DNA of 64,000 bases from Ga0077527 sp021300125 (GCA_046339595.1 JBKDUF010000048.1:14791-78790), one strand, 5' to 3'. Shown: positions 50,854-60,082, numbered from the stretch's first letter. Numbers and translations: made by a program. Notes: generated by a model from the sequence alone, not told the origin.

Positions 50854-52878
50854 ATGGACATCGTCACTTTCCCCGACAGCCCGTACCGACTGCACCAGAG
50901 TTTCGCGCCGGCGGGCGACCAGCCGGAAGCCATCGCGAAGCTGGTAGAGGGCGTCCGCGACGGGCTGTCATTCCAGACACTGCTCGGCGTCACCGGCTCG
51001 GGCAAGACCTACACCATGGCCCATGTCATCGCCCGGCTGGGCGTGCCGGCGCTGGTGATGGCGCCCAACAAGACGCTGGCCGCCCAGCTCTATGCCGAGT
51101 TCCGCGAGTTTTTTCCGGAAAACTCGGTCGAGTACTTCGTCTCCTACTACGACTATTACCAGCCCGAAGCCTATGTGCCCTCGAAGGACCTGTTCATCGA
51201 GAAGGACTCGAGCATCAATGAGCACATCGAGCAGATGCGGCTGTCGGCGACCAAGGCCCTGCTGGAGAGGCGGGACAGCATCATCGTCGCCACCGTTTCG
51301 GCGATCTATGGCATCGGGGATCCTTCCGACTACCACAACATGATCCTGCACCTGCGCGAAGGGGAAAAACTGCCGCAGCGTGAAGCCATCGGTCGCCTGA
51401 TTTCGATGCAGTACGAGCGCAACGAAATCGAGTTCAGGCGGGGAGTGTTCCGGGTCCGCGGCGACGTGATCGACATCTTTCCGGCAGAAAACTCGGAGAC
51501 TGCAGTACGCGTTTCGCTGTTCGACGACGAGGTGGAAAGCATCCATGTCTTCGATCCGCTGACCGGGCACATCCTGCAGCGGCTGCCGCGATTTACGGTC
51601 TATCCGTCCAGCCACTACGTCACACCCCGGGAGACCACGCTGCGCGCAATCGAGGCGATCAAGCTCGAGCTGCGCGAACGGATCGAGTATTTCCAGAAGC
51701 ACAACAAGCTGGTGGAGTGCCAGCGCATCGAGCAGCGCACCCGTTTCGACCTCGAGATGCTCAATGAAATGGGCTTCTGCAAGGGCATTGAAAACTACTC
51801 GCGCCACCTCTCGGGCCGCGCCCCCGGAGAGCCGCCGCCGACGCTGATCGACTACCTGCCGCCCGGTGCGGTGATGTTCCTCGACGAGAGCCACGTCACC
51901 ATACCCCAGGTGGGCGGCATGTACAAGGGCGACCGCGCCCGCAAGGAGAACCTGGTTGAATACGGCTTCCGCCTGCCTTCCGCCCTGGACAACCGCCCGC
52001 TGCGCTTCGACGAATTCGAGAAATTCATGCGCCGGGTGGTGTTCGTTTCTGCGACGCCTGCCAATTACGAGCGCGAGCACCAGGGCCAGGTGGTAGAGCA
52101 GGTTGTACGCCCCACCGGACTGGTCGACCCGAAGATCGAGGTGCGTCCGGCCTCCAGCCAGGTGGACGACCTGCTGTCCGAAGCCAACGCGCGCATCCGG
52201 GCCGGCGAGCGCGTGCTCGTGACCACACTGACCAAGCGCATGGCCGAGGATCTGACCGACTATCTTTCCGAGCACGGCATCAAGGTGCGCTACCTGCATT
52301 CGGACGTGGATACCGTCGAGCGGGTCGAGATCATCCGCGACCTGCGGCTCGGCGAGTTCGATGTGCTGGTGGGCATCAACCTGTTGCGTGAGGGGCTGGA
52401 CCTGCCCGAGGTGTCGCTGGTGGCCATCCTCGATGCGGACAAGGAGGGTTTCCTGCGCTCCGAGCGTTCGCTGATCCAGACCATAGGCCGCGCCGCGCGC
52501 CACCTCAACGGCACCGCTATTCTCTATGCCGACCGCACCACGGACTCGATGAAACGCGCCATCGGCGAAACCGAACGCCGCCGTTCGAAGCAGATCGCCC
52601 ACAACATTGGGCACGGCATCACGCCGGTCGGCGTGACCAAGCGCATCAAGGACATCATCGAAGGCATTTATGACGGCGACAGCGCACGCCTGGAGCAGAA
52701 AGCGGCACGGAACCAGGCGCGTTATGACGAAATGGGTGAGAAGGAGATGACCCGGGAAATCAAGCGCGTGGAGAAGGAGATGCTAGATGCGGCGCGCAAC
52801 CTTGAATTCGAAAAGGCCGCCAGGCTGCGCGATGAGCTGCAGTTGCTGAAAAAAAGGCTGTTCATCGACGCGGCATGA
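50854..52878 (+). CDS. uvrB: Excinuclease ABC subunit B UvrB
   Basis: The 674-residue damage-recognition helicase of nucleotide excision repair has Walker A GVTGSGKTYTMA, the beta-hairpin YYDYYQPEAYVP that opens the DNA, and Walker B MFLDESHVT. GINLLREGLDLPEVSL and QTIGRAARHLNG are helicase motifs V and VI. The C-terminal UVR domain, binding UvrC, is at KEMLDAARNLEFEKAARLRD. Length is standard. It has its own promoter region with the divergent aminotransferase. Confidence 0.97.
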   Translation: MDIVTFPDSPYRLHQSFAPAGDQPEAIAKLVEGVRDGLSFQTLLGVTGSGKTYTMAHVIARLGVPALVMAPNKTLAAQLYAEFREFFPENSVEYFVSYYDYYQPEAYVPSKDLFIEKDSSINEHIEQMRLSATKALLERRDSIIVATVSAIYGIGDPSDYHNMILHLREGEKLPQREAIGRLISMQYERNEIEFRRGVFRVRGDVIDIFPAENSETAVRVSLFDDEVESIHVFDPLTGHILQRLPRFTVYPSSHYVTPRETTLRAIEAIKLELRERIEYFQKHNKLVECQRIEQRTRFDLEMLNEMGFCKGIENYSRHLSGRAPGEPPPTLIDYLPPGAVMFLDESHVTIPQVGGMYKGDRARKENLVEYGFRLPSALDNRPLRFDEFEKFMRRVVFVSATPANYEREHQGQVVEQVVRPTGLVDPKIEVRPASSQVDDLLSEANARIRAGERVLVTTLTKRMAEDLTDYLSEHGIKVRYLHSDVDTVERVEIIRDLRLGEFDVLVGINLLREGLDLPEVSLVAILDADKEGFLRSERSLIQTIGRAARHLNGTAILYADRTTDSMKRAIGETERRRSKQIAHNIGHGITPVGVTKRIKDIIEGIYDGDSARLEQKAARNQARYDEMGEKEMTREIKRVEKEMLDAARNLEFEKAARLRDELQLLKKRLFIDAA

Positions 52879-52955
52879 GCGTTGGCCAGTCTTGCGGCGG
52901 CATGCCCGCGCCGCTAAGCTCGTTATCCTGACTTTTTACCTGGTTCGTATCCATC

Positions 52956-54407
52956 GTGTCCATTCAAAACCTTGCCGAGCTTGGGGCTGCCGAGCAGTCC
53001 CGGCTGATCGCAGGCAAATTGATATCGCCGGTTGAGCTGGTGCAGGCCTGTCTCGGGCGTATCGAGCGCTGGAATCCGTTGCTGAGTGCCTACATCACGG
53101 TCTGCGCCGATGCAGCGCTTGCTGCGGCAAAGCTTGCCGAGCGCGAGATCATGGCCGGCAAGTGGCGCGGTCCGCTGCACGGTCTGCCTTTCGGTGTCAA
53201 AGACCAGCTCAATACCGCGGGCATTCGCACCACGCTGGGCTCGAAAGTGTTACGCGACCACGTGCCGGATCACGATGCCACGGTGATTGCGCGGCTGAAG
53301 GCCGCTGGCGCGATCCTCATCGGCAAGGAAAACCTGCACGAATTCGGCAAGGGCGGCACCGTCGAATTTCCGTACGGGCAACCGCGCAACCCCTGGAATC
53401 CCGCGCACAATCCGGCGGGCTCCTCCAGCGGTTCCGGCATTGCGGTGGCCGCCGGCATGAGTTCGGGCTCCCTGGGCGAGGATACCGGTGGCTCGGTACG
53501 CAGTCCGGCCGCAGCCAACGGCATTGTCGGTCTGCGTCCCACATTCGGCCGCGTCAGCCGCCATGGCGGGGTGATGTACGGCTGGACGGCCGACACCATC
53601 GGGCCGCTGACCCGAAATGTCGAGGACAACGCGCTGTTCCTGCAGGCGATTGCCGGCCACGATGCGGCTGACCCGTTGTCGAGTACCCGCGCTGTGCCCG
53701 ACTACAGGTCCATGATGGGCCGGGATATTCGCGGCCTGCGGCTCGGCGTTGTGCGCGAATTGTGCTGGCCGGAGGGCGCGGATCCCGAAGTGCAGGCCGC
53801 GATGAAAGCGGCCATCAAGATCCTTGAAAGCCTCGGTGCTGTGTTGGACGAGGTGTCCTTGCCTCGCGCCAAATTTGCGGTGCCGCTGCAGATGCTGACC
53901 TCCGATTCCGACATTGCCACCATGATGCTGCGCAAATGGCTGCGTACGCACTGGCATGATCTGGATGAGGGCACGCGCACCCGGCTTGCGGCTGGATGCC
54001 TGATCCCGGCCGCGGTGTATCACCGCGCAATGCGCGGCCGTGTGCTGGTGCGGCGCGAAGTCCTCGGCGCACTCCAGGGCCGGGACGCGCTGGTGTGCCC
54101 GACCAACCTGTATCCCCCGGGCCGCATTGAAGCCAGCCGGGAGACGGTGGATTCTGAGGATGCGATGCAGCGCAAGGTGCTGTTGCGGCGGATCAGCACC
54201 TATCCCTTCAGCATGGCCAATGTCCCCGCGCTGGCGCTGCCCATGGGCTTCACCGCCAAAGGGCTGCCGCTTTCCCTGCAGATTGCCGGCAAGCCTTTTG
54301 ATGAAGCCACGGTGCTGCGCATCGGCCATGCTTACGAGAAGGCTTGCCCCTGGGTCTCGCGCCGCCCCGATCTGCAGGCGCTTGAAGGCGCGGGAGTTCG
54401 AAAATGA
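52956..54407 (+). CDS. Amidase signature family enzyme, AtzE/GatA-like
   Basis: The 483-residue amidase starts at GTG 52956. The Ser-cisSer-Lys triad is visible: Lys in FGVKDQL, cis-Ser in NPAGSSSGSG and the nucleophile Ser in GEDTGGSVRSPAA. It ends overlapping by four bases a 65-residue partner of the AtzG/DUF4089 type, as in the AtzE-AtzG (1-carboxybiuret hydrolase) pair and distantly GatA-GatC. So it is probably a hydrolase of a small urea-like or amide compound rather than a tRNA amidotransferase, as no GatB is nearby. The substrate is unknown; the adjacent Bug receptors suggest imported organic amides or acids. Confidence 0.88.
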   Translation: MSIQNLAELGAAEQSRLIAGKLISPVELVQACLGRIERWNPLLSAYITVCADAALAAAKLAEREIMAGKWRGPLHGLPFGVKDQLNTAGIRTTLGSKVLRDHVPDHDATVIARLKAAGAILIGKENLHEFGKGGTVEFPYGQPRNPWNPAHNPAGSSSGSGIAVAAGMSSGSLGEDTGGSVRSPAAANGIVGLRPTFGRVSRHGGVMYGWTADTIGPLTRNVEDNALFLQAIAGHDAADPLSSTRAVPDYRSMMGRDIRGLRLGVVRELCWPEGADPEVQAAMKAAIKILESLGAVLDEVSLPRAKFAVPLQMLTSDSDIATMMLRKWLRTHWHDLDEGTRTRLAAGCLIPAAVYHRAMRGRVLVRREVLGALQGRDALVCPTNLYPPGRIEASRETVDSEDAMQRKVLLRRISTYPFSMANVPALALPMGFTAKGLPLSLQIAGKPFDEATVLRIGHAYEKACPWVSRRPDLQALEGAGVRK

Positions 54408-54601
54408 AGATCAGCCGTGATCAGGCGCGCCTGCTGGCGCAGACCGTGGATCTGGAGATTCCCGAGGCGGACCTCGACAACGTGACCCTGCGGGTGTCTG
54501 CGCTGCTGGCGGCCATGGCCGAAATGGAGCAGGTGCTGGGTGAAGAAATGGATGGGGTGGAGCCGCTGCCCCCGGTTTTTCCGCGGGAGGATTTCGAATG
54601 A
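54404..54601 (+). CDS. AtzG/GatC-like small amidase subunit (DUF4089)
   Basis: The 65-residue acidic protein overlaps the preceding amidase by four bases. The central helix TLRVSALLAAMAEMEQVLGE followed by EMDGVEPLPPVFPRE is the GatC/AtzG-like pattern: an N-terminal helical hairpin and an extended Pro-rich tail that wraps the amidase. In the AtzE system this subunit is required for stable enzyme. It is too short to be an enzyme itself and should be the structural partner of the amidase. Confidence 0.82.
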   Translation: MKISRDQARLLAQTVDLEIPEADLDNVTLRVSALLAAMAEMEQVLGEEMDGVEPLPPVFPREDFE

Positions 54602-54665
54602 CGCTTTGGCAGGAAGTTTGCTTACCGGAGGGTGGCGGCAGATCTTCGTCTGCCGTGGCAGGATA

Positions 54666-54690
54666 ATTTTTACTTTATAATCAAATACTT
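54666..54690. repeat. AT-rich junction motif, diverged copy ahead of the first Bug gene
   Basis: TTTATAATCAAATACTTATG directly abuts the start codon at 54691 and matches 14 of 18 positions of the motif at 31891-31908. No Shine-Dalgarno sequence is present. Confidence 0.4.
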
Positions 54691-55668
54691 ATGATTACTC
54701 TTCGTTTAATGGCCGCTGCCTCGGGTGGCATCCTCATGTGCAACTTTGGGGCAGCGCTGGCCCAGAAAGTGTCCGACTATCCCAATCGCCCGGTGCGAGT
54801 GGTGGTGACCGCCGCACCTGGTGGCAGCAGTGACGGCGCTGCGCGCGTCATTGCGCAGCGGCTCGGTGACAAATGGGGGCAGCAGTTTGTCATCGACAAT
54901 CGCGGCGGGGCGGTCGGCATCATCGGCACCACCACGATTTCTTCCGCCCAGCCGGATGGCTACACCATAGGCATGGTGTCCCTGCGGTTTTCGGTCAATC
55001 CCAGCCTGCTCAAGGTGCCCTTCGATCCGGTGAAGGACTTCACCCACCTGACGATGACTGCTGCGGTGGGCAACGTGCTGGTGGTCAACATCAAGTCGCC
55101 GATCACCAGCGTCAAGGATCTGGTTGCCCAGGCCAGGGAGAAGCCTGGCACCCTCACATTCGCCTCCTCCGGTATTGGCGGCGCACCGCATCTGGCGGGC
55201 GAGTTTTTTGCGCAGCAGACCGGCACCCGGCTGACCCACATTGCCTACAAGGGCGGCGGACCCGCGGTCGCCGACCTGATCGGCGGCAACGTCACCATGA
55301 GCTTTGCTTCGCTCACCTCGGCGCTGCCGCATATCCAGAGCAAGCGACTGCGGCCTCTGGCGGTGGCGGCGAAGACCCGGGCGCGCCAGCTGCCGGAAGT
55401 GATGACCATGAAAGAGGCGGGAGTGGGGGAGATTGCGGTGCTCGACTGGCAGGGCCTGCTCGGCCCGCGCGGCCTGCCCAAGGCCATCGCCGACCGCCTG
55501 GGCAACGAGATCCGCGCCATCCTCAAGGAGCCGGATGTCGAAAAGCGCTTCGACGCCATGGGACTGGACGTCTACGCCACCAGCGGGGAGGAATTCCGCA
55601 AGCTGGTGGATGAGGAGATCAAGCGCTGGGCGGTGGTGGTCAAGACGGCCGGTATCAAGGCGGAATGA
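54691..55668 (+). CDS. Bug-family periplasmic solute receptor (TctC-like), first copy
   Basis: The 325-residue protein has a signal peptide (MITLRLMAAASGGILMCNFG, then AALAQ) and the Bug fold: YPNRPVRVVVTAAPGGSSDG at the mature N-terminus, then VIDNRGGAVGIIGTTTIS, the usual ligand loops. Bug receptors bind carboxylates, amino acids or amides and may work with a tripartite tricarboxylate transporter; no TctA/TctB membrane genes are in this window, typical for betaproteobacterial Bug expansions. It starts right after an AT-rich motif, without a Shine-Dalgarno sequence, and precedes the asparaginase-like gene by one base. Confidence 0.92.
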   Translation: MITLRLMAAASGGILMCNFGAALAQKVSDYPNRPVRVVVTAAPGGSSDGAARVIAQRLGDKWGQQFVIDNRGGAVGIIGTTTISSAQPDGYTIGMVSLRFSVNPSLLKVPFDPVKDFTHLTMTAAVGNVLVVNIKSPITSVKDLVAQAREKPGTLTFASSGIGGAPHLAGEFFAQQTGTRLTHIAYKGGGPAVADLIGGNVTMSFASLTSALPHIQSKRLRPLAVAAKTRARQLPEVMTMKEAGVGEIAVLDWQGLLGPRGLPKAIADRLGNEIRAILKEPDVEKRFDAMGLDVYATSGEEFRKLVDEEIKRWAVVVKTAGIKAE

Positions 55669-55669
55669 C

Positions 55670-56665
55670 ATGGCCAAACCGAAGATAGCCGTGGTCGGCA
55701 CCGGCGGCACCATTGCCTCGCGCTACGACGCCAAACTCGGTGGCCACGTGTCCGCAGCCAGCGCCGGAGACCTCGTCGCTGCAGTGCCGGCTCTGGCCGA
55801 CGTCGCCGACATCACCGTGGTCGAGCACTCCAACATCAACAGCGCACTGATGGATACCGCAACGGCCTTCGCGCTGCGCGACACCCTGCGCAGGGTGCTG
55901 GCCGATCCGTCGGTGCAGGGCGCGGTGGTGACCCACGGTACTGCCACGCTGGAAGAGACTGCCTACCTGATGGACCTCACCGTGGGCGGCGACAAGCCGG
56001 TGGTATTCACCGGCGCCCAGCGCAATGCCGATGAAAGCGACGCGGATGGCCCGCGCAACCTGCTTTACGCGGCGATGATCGCGGCCACATCTGCGGCATC
56101 CGGCCGTGGCGTGCTAGTGTCTCTCGGCAGCGAGATCCACGCCGCGCGTGACGTCACCAAGACCAACCCCGAAGTGCTGACCTGTTTCGGCGCCCGCGAT
56201 GTCGGGCCGGTGGGCGCGGTGAGCAAGGGCGGGGTGGCGTTTTTCGCCCGTCCCGAGGGGAGGCTGCACCTTGAGGTCGACCATCTCAAAGCCAATGTCC
56301 ATCTGATCCGCATGGCGCAGGGCGCAAGCGACCTGTTTTTCCGCGCCTGCATTGCCGACAAGGCGGACGGCATCGTCGTCGAGGGCACCGGCGGCGGCAA
56401 CGTCAACCGGCCCTTCTATGACGGGGTCTGCGCCGCGATCGATGCGGGCATTCCGGTGGTGGCCGGCGTGCGCCTGCCCTCGGGCGCACCGCATTTCGGC
56501 AAGGGCTATGCCGGTTCTTTCCAGAGCCTGCTCGCGAAAGGCGCCATCGCTTCGGGCTTCCTCGGCGGCCTCAAGGCGCGCCTGCTGCTGATGGTCGCAT
56601 TGGCTAAAACCCGTGATCGCGCTGAGTTGCAGGCGTTATTCAACAAGGCGAGCGGTCTGGCCTGA
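55670..56665 (+). CDS. Asparaginase/glutaminase-fold hydrolase with altered substrate-binding residues
   Basis: The 331-residue protein has the type I/II asparaginase signatures VVGTGGTIASRYD (first catalytic Thr) and THGTATLEETAY (second catalytic Thr), with the catalytic Lys in RDVTKTNPE. Two residues that bind the alpha-amino and alpha-carboxyl groups of asparagine in classical enzymes are changed: the usual THGTDT has Ala for Asp, and the usual NIGSQDM is NINSALM, Ala for Gln. It is therefore unlikely to be a normal asparaginase. I start at the ATG 55670, just after the Bug stop. The neighbours (amidases, Bug receptors) suggest a different amide or nitrile-derived substrate. The enzyme appears cytoplasmic, without a signal peptide. 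Confidence 0.85.
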   Translation: MAKPKIAVVGTGGTIASRYDAKLGGHVSAASAGDLVAAVPALADVADITVVEHSNINSALMDTATAFALRDTLRRVLADPSVQGAVVTHGTATLEETAYLMDLTVGGDKPVVFTGAQRNADESDADGPRNLLYAAMIAATSAASGRGVLVSLGSEIHAARDVTKTNPEVLTCFGARDVGPVGAVSKGGVAFFARPEGRLHLEVDHLKANVHLIRMAQGASDLFFRACIADKADGIVVEGTGGGNVNRPFYDGVCAAIDAGIPVVAGVRLPSGAPHFGKGYAGSFQSLLAKGAIASGFLGGLKARLLLMVALAKTRDRAELQALFNKASGLA

Positions 56666-56695
56666 GCCACCCTGCCCAGAAAACAAACGGAGAAC

Positions 56696-57676
56696 ATGAC
56701 CATGAAATCCATCATTACCCTGACGATGCTGGGCGCCGCAGCCCTGCTGCCTGCAACCACCCTGGCGCAGGCGCAGAACTGGCCCAACCGCAGCATTCGC
56801 TGGATCAGCCCCTTTGCGCCCGGCGGTGGTGCCGACATCACCTCGCGCGCGATTGCGCAGCGCCTGTCGGTGACCCTGGGCCAGCAGGTGGTTGTGGACA
56901 ATCGCGGTGGCGCCGGCGGCATGCTCGGTGTTGAACTGGGCGCCAAATCGCCGCCCGACGGCTATACCGTGACGCTGGGCACCATCGGTCCGATCGCGAT
57001 CAATCCCAGCCTCTATAAAAAAATGAACTATGACGTACAGCGTGACCTGATCCCGGTATCCCTGGCCGCTAACGCACTCAATGTGCTTGTGGTCCATCCC
57101 TCGCTACCGGTGAAAAGCGTCAAGGAATTTGTCGCCCTGGCCAAGGCCCGGCCCGGTCAGCTCAACTACGGGTCCTCGGGTCCCGGCGCCACCGACCACC
57201 TGGCAGGCGAGCTGTTCAACGCCATGACCGGTGCGAAGATGGTCCACGTGCCCTACAAGGGCGGGGCTCCGGCGATGCTCGACCTGGTTTCCGGCAACGT
57301 GCAACTCGTGTTCTCGACCATGAGCACCGCAGTCGGTGCGATCGAATCCAAGCGGGTGCGTGCACTGGGCATGACCGGAAACCAGCGCTTCGAGCTGATG
57401 CCTGAACTGCCGACGATCGCCGAGGCCGGACTCAAGGGTTTTGAAGTGAACAACTGGTACGGGGTGTTCGTGCCCACGGGCACGCCACGCGAGATCGTCA
57501 CCCGGCTCAACGCCGAAGTGGTGAAAGCGCTGGCGCACCCTGAAGTCAAGAAGCGCCTGCTTGAATCCGGCATCATCGCAACCTCGAGCACTCCCGAGGC
57601 TTTCACAGCCTATGTCAAGGCGGAAGCGGCGAAGTGGGAGAAGGTGATCCGCGACGCCAAAATCAGCGTGGAATAA
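56696..57676 (+). CDS. Bug-family periplasmic solute receptor (TctC-like), second copy
   Basis: The 326-residue protein has a signal peptide (MTMKSIITLTMLGAAALLPA, then TTLAQAQ) and Bug blocks WISPFAPGGGADITSRAIAQ, VVDNRGGAGGMLGVELGAK and VPYKGGAPAMLDLVSGNV. It is about as long as the first Bug copy but clearly diverged, so the two probably bind different ligands. It follows the asparaginase-like gene by 30 bases with an AACGGAGAA ribosome site, on the same strand, and converges on an amidase gene. Confidence 0.92.
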   Translation: MTMKSIITLTMLGAAALLPATTLAQAQNWPNRSIRWISPFAPGGGADITSRAIAQRLSVTLGQQVVVDNRGGAGGMLGVELGAKSPPDGYTVTLGTIGPIAINPSLYKKMNYDVQRDLIPVSLAANALNVLVVHPSLPVKSVKEFVALAKARPGQLNYGSSGPGATDHLAGELFNAMTGAKMVHVPYKGGAPAMLDLVSGNVQLVFSTMSTAVGAIESKRVRALGMTGNQRFELMPELPTIAEAGLKGFEVNNWYGVFVPTGTPREIVTRLNAEVVKALAHPEVKKRLLESGIIATSSTPEAFTAYVKAEAAKWEKVIRDAKISVE

Positions 57677-57701
57677 GCCTGCGTGGAATAAAGCCCGCGG
57701 T

Positions 57702-58994
57702 CTAGCGGCCGTGGGCGCGCCAGGTCCACAGCGCCGCTTCGAACAGGGCGTGATCGCGGTCGCGACGAGCGACGAGCTGCACACCCACCGGCAGGTTCTG
57801 CTCCCCGGTGTACAACGGCAGCGTGACCGATGGCGTGTGCGCCGCGGTCCAGATCGAACTGAAGGCGGCCGATCCGGTGGCATTGAGGCCCACCGGCGCC
57901 ACGCCGGGCGCTGAAGGCGTGAGGATGATGTCGTAGTCGCGGAAAATGTCGTCGAGTTGCAGCCGCAGTTTTTCCGCGTCGGCCCGCGCTTCGCGGTATT
58001 CCGCGAAGGTGTAGGCGAGGCCGTGCTTGAGCCGGTTCTCGCGCAGGGTCTGGCTGATGCGCTCGTAGTGGTGGTTGATTTCCCAGGCCCGGTTGCGCGC
58101 GAACTCGAAGCTCGAGATGCGCTGATGGATTTCCTCGATCGGATCGAAGCTCGGCGGCAGCGTCAGATCGGTGACTTTGGCGCCGGCTTTGGCCATCGTC
58201 GCCGCACAGGTTTCGATCGCGGTCTTGGTGGCGGCATCGGTGATGTTCCAGAACTGGGTGCGGCACACCCCCACCCGCGGGGCGCTTGCGGCGGCGAGGG
58301 CCGGCGGCGTGCCGTGTTCACCAGCCAGCACATGGCGGTAGAGCACGATGTCTTCAATCGAGCGCGCGATCAGGCCAAGGGTGTCGAGCGAGCCCGCGGC
58401 TTCCATGACGCCCGCCACGCGCAGGTCACCCCAGGTCGGACGATAGCCAAAGCAGCCGCTGTAGGCGGCGGGGCGGATGGTTGATCCCGTGGTCTGGGTA
58501 CCGATGGCCAGCGGAATCATGCAATCGCCCACCGCGGCCGCGGAGCCGCTGGAGGAGCCGCCCGGTGTGCGCGAGGGATCCATCGGGTGGCGGGTCTTGC
58601 CCGGGTAACGGTTGGCGAATTCGGTAGTCACCGTCTTGCCCATGATCACGCCGCCGGCACGCCGGGTCAGCGCCACACAGGTCGCGTCCATGTGGGGACG
58701 GTGCCCGGCATGGATGGGGGTGCCGTATTCGGTCGGCATGTCCGCCGTGTCAATGATGTCCTTCATGCCCACCGGCACGCCGTGCAGGAGCCCGCGCTTG
58801 TCCAGCTTGTCCACCGCGCGCGCCTGGCTCAACACCAGATCGGGATCGAGGAATTGCCAGGCCAGCACTTCGGGTTCGCGGCTGGCAATGCGCTCCAGGC
58901 AGGATTGCGCAACGGATTCTGCGCTGGCACGGCCGGCACTGATTGCGGCGACAACTTCGGTGGCGGTGAGTTCGTGCAGGGGTTTTTGCGACAC
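57702..58994 (-). CDS. Amidase signature family enzyme, second copy
   Basis: This 430-residue amidase is read from a GTG at 58994 preceded by GGAG at good spacing; the longer frame to 59051 is less likely. Triad elements: Lys in VGMKDIIDT, cis-Ser in TPGGSSSGSAAA, nucleophile Ser in GTQTTGSTIRPAA. It differs from the amidase at 52956 around the active site (TTGSTIRPAAY against DTGGSVRSPAA), suggesting another substrate. It lies convergent with the second Bug gene and divergent from rdgC. It has no small AtzG-like partner. Confidence 0.9.
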   Translation of the reverse strand: MSQKPLHELTATEVVAAISAGRASAESVAQSCLERIASREPEVLAWQFLDPDLVLSQARAVDKLDKRGLLHGVPVGMKDIIDTADMPTEYGTPIHAGHRPHMDATCVALTRRAGGVIMGKTVTTEFANRYPGKTRHPMDPSRTPGGSSSGSAAAVGDCMIPLAIGTQTTGSTIRPAAYSGCFGYRPTWGDLRVAGVMEAAGSLDTLGLIARSIEDIVLYRHVLAGEHGTPPALAAASAPRVGVCRTQFWNITDAATKTAIETCAATMAKAGAKVTDLTLPPSFDPIEEIHQRISSFEFARNRAWEINHHYERISQTLRENRLKHGLAYTFAEYREARADAEKLRLQLDDIFRDYDIILTPSAPGVAPVGLNATGSAAFSSIWTAAHTPSVTLPLYTGEQNLPVGVQLVARRDRDHALFEAALWTWRAHGR

Positions 58995-59129
58995 GGCGGA
59001 CTCCAATGGGGCTTGTTGATCCCGGAATTGTAGCCAGAGCAGGAAGTACAAAGTGCGCGAAGTTCATATCGCGCAGCCTTCTGGTAGGCACGCTCCTTTA
59101 TAATCCCGCACTTTTTGCGCGAACCTGAC

Positions 59130-60029
59130 ATGTGGTTCAAGAACCTGGTGGTATACCGGCTGCCCGCGGGCGCGGGTGAAGCGGACGATCTCGATCGCAG
59201 GCTGGCAGCCCAGGCGCTGCAGCCCTGCGGCGGATTTCAGATGGAAAGCCGCGGCTGGGTCTGTCCGCATGAGGACGGGCTGTTCGTGCACCGGCAGAAC
59301 AGTCACTGGCTGATTGCCCTGGGCGAAGAACAGAAACTGCTGCCGGCTTCGGTGGTGCGGCAGGAAGCCGAGGATCGCGCCGAAGTGATTGCGCGCGAGC
59401 AGGGGCACCCCCTGGGCCGCAAGCAGATGCGTGACCTCAAGGGGCAGGTGCTCAACGAACTGCTGCCGAGGGCGCTGGTGCGGCGGCGGGTGACCCGGGC
59501 CTGGATTGATGCGTCCGGCGGCTGGCTGGCCATTGATACTTCGGGCGAGGCCAAGGCGGAACAGTTCATGGAGATCTTGCGCCGCACTGACGACAGCCTG
59601 ACTGCACGCCGGCTCGAAACCGAGCGCTCACCAGCCTCGGCGCTGGCGGCCTGGCTAGCCGCAGGAAAGGCACCCGGTGCCTTCAACATTGACCAGGACC
59701 TCGAGTTGCGCGCGAATGACGGCAGCAAAGCCACGGTGCGTTATGCGCGGCACGATCTGGGCGGGCGCGAGATCCGCGACCATCTGACTTCGGGCAAAGT
59801 GGTGGTGCAGCTCGGATTGACCTGGAACGACCGCATATCCCTGTTGCTCAACGACCAGCTGCAGGTCAAGCGCCTGTCCTTCCTCGATATTCTCAAGCGT
59901 GAAAGCGATGCCGAAGTCGAGAACGACGAAGAGCAGTTTGAGCTTGATTTCGCCTTGATGAGCGGGGAGCTCGCGCTGCTGCTGCGGGATCTGACCGAAG
60001 CCCTTGGCGGTGAAAAAAGCCGCGATTGA
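59130..60029 (+). CDS. rdgC: Recombination-associated protein RdgC
   Basis: The 299-residue protein begins MWFKNLVVYRLP, the conserved RdgC N-terminus, so the start is 59130. ESRGWVCPHEDGLFVHRQNS and the middle RRVTRAWIDASGGWLAIDTS are family blocks. RdgC forms a ring around DNA and modulates RecA activity; in Neisseria it affects pilin variation. It has its own promoter region with the divergent amidase and ends at the shared terminator facing rne. Confidence 0.95.
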   Translation: MWFKNLVVYRLPAGAGEADDLDRRLAAQALQPCGGFQMESRGWVCPHEDGLFVHRQNSHWLIALGEEQKLLPASVVRQEAEDRAEVIAREQGHPLGRKQMRDLKGQVLNELLPRALVRRRVTRAWIDASGGWLAIDTSGEAKAEQFMEILRRTDDSLTARRLETERSPASALAAWLAAGKAPGAFNIDQDLELRANDGSKATVRYARHDLGGREIRDHLTSGKVVVQLGLTWNDRISLLLNDQLQVKRLSFLDILKRESDAEVENDEEQFELDFALMSGELALLLRDLTEALGGEKSRD

Positions 60030-60050
60030 ACGCAGCGGTATCCGCGAATG

Positions 60051-60082
60051 AAAACGGCAGGCCTCGGCGTGCCGTTTTTTTC
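60051..60082. terminator. Terminator between rdgC and rne
   Basis: AAAACGGCA/TGCCGTTTT with a ten-base loop, followed by T residues; convergent genes. Confidence 0.85.
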
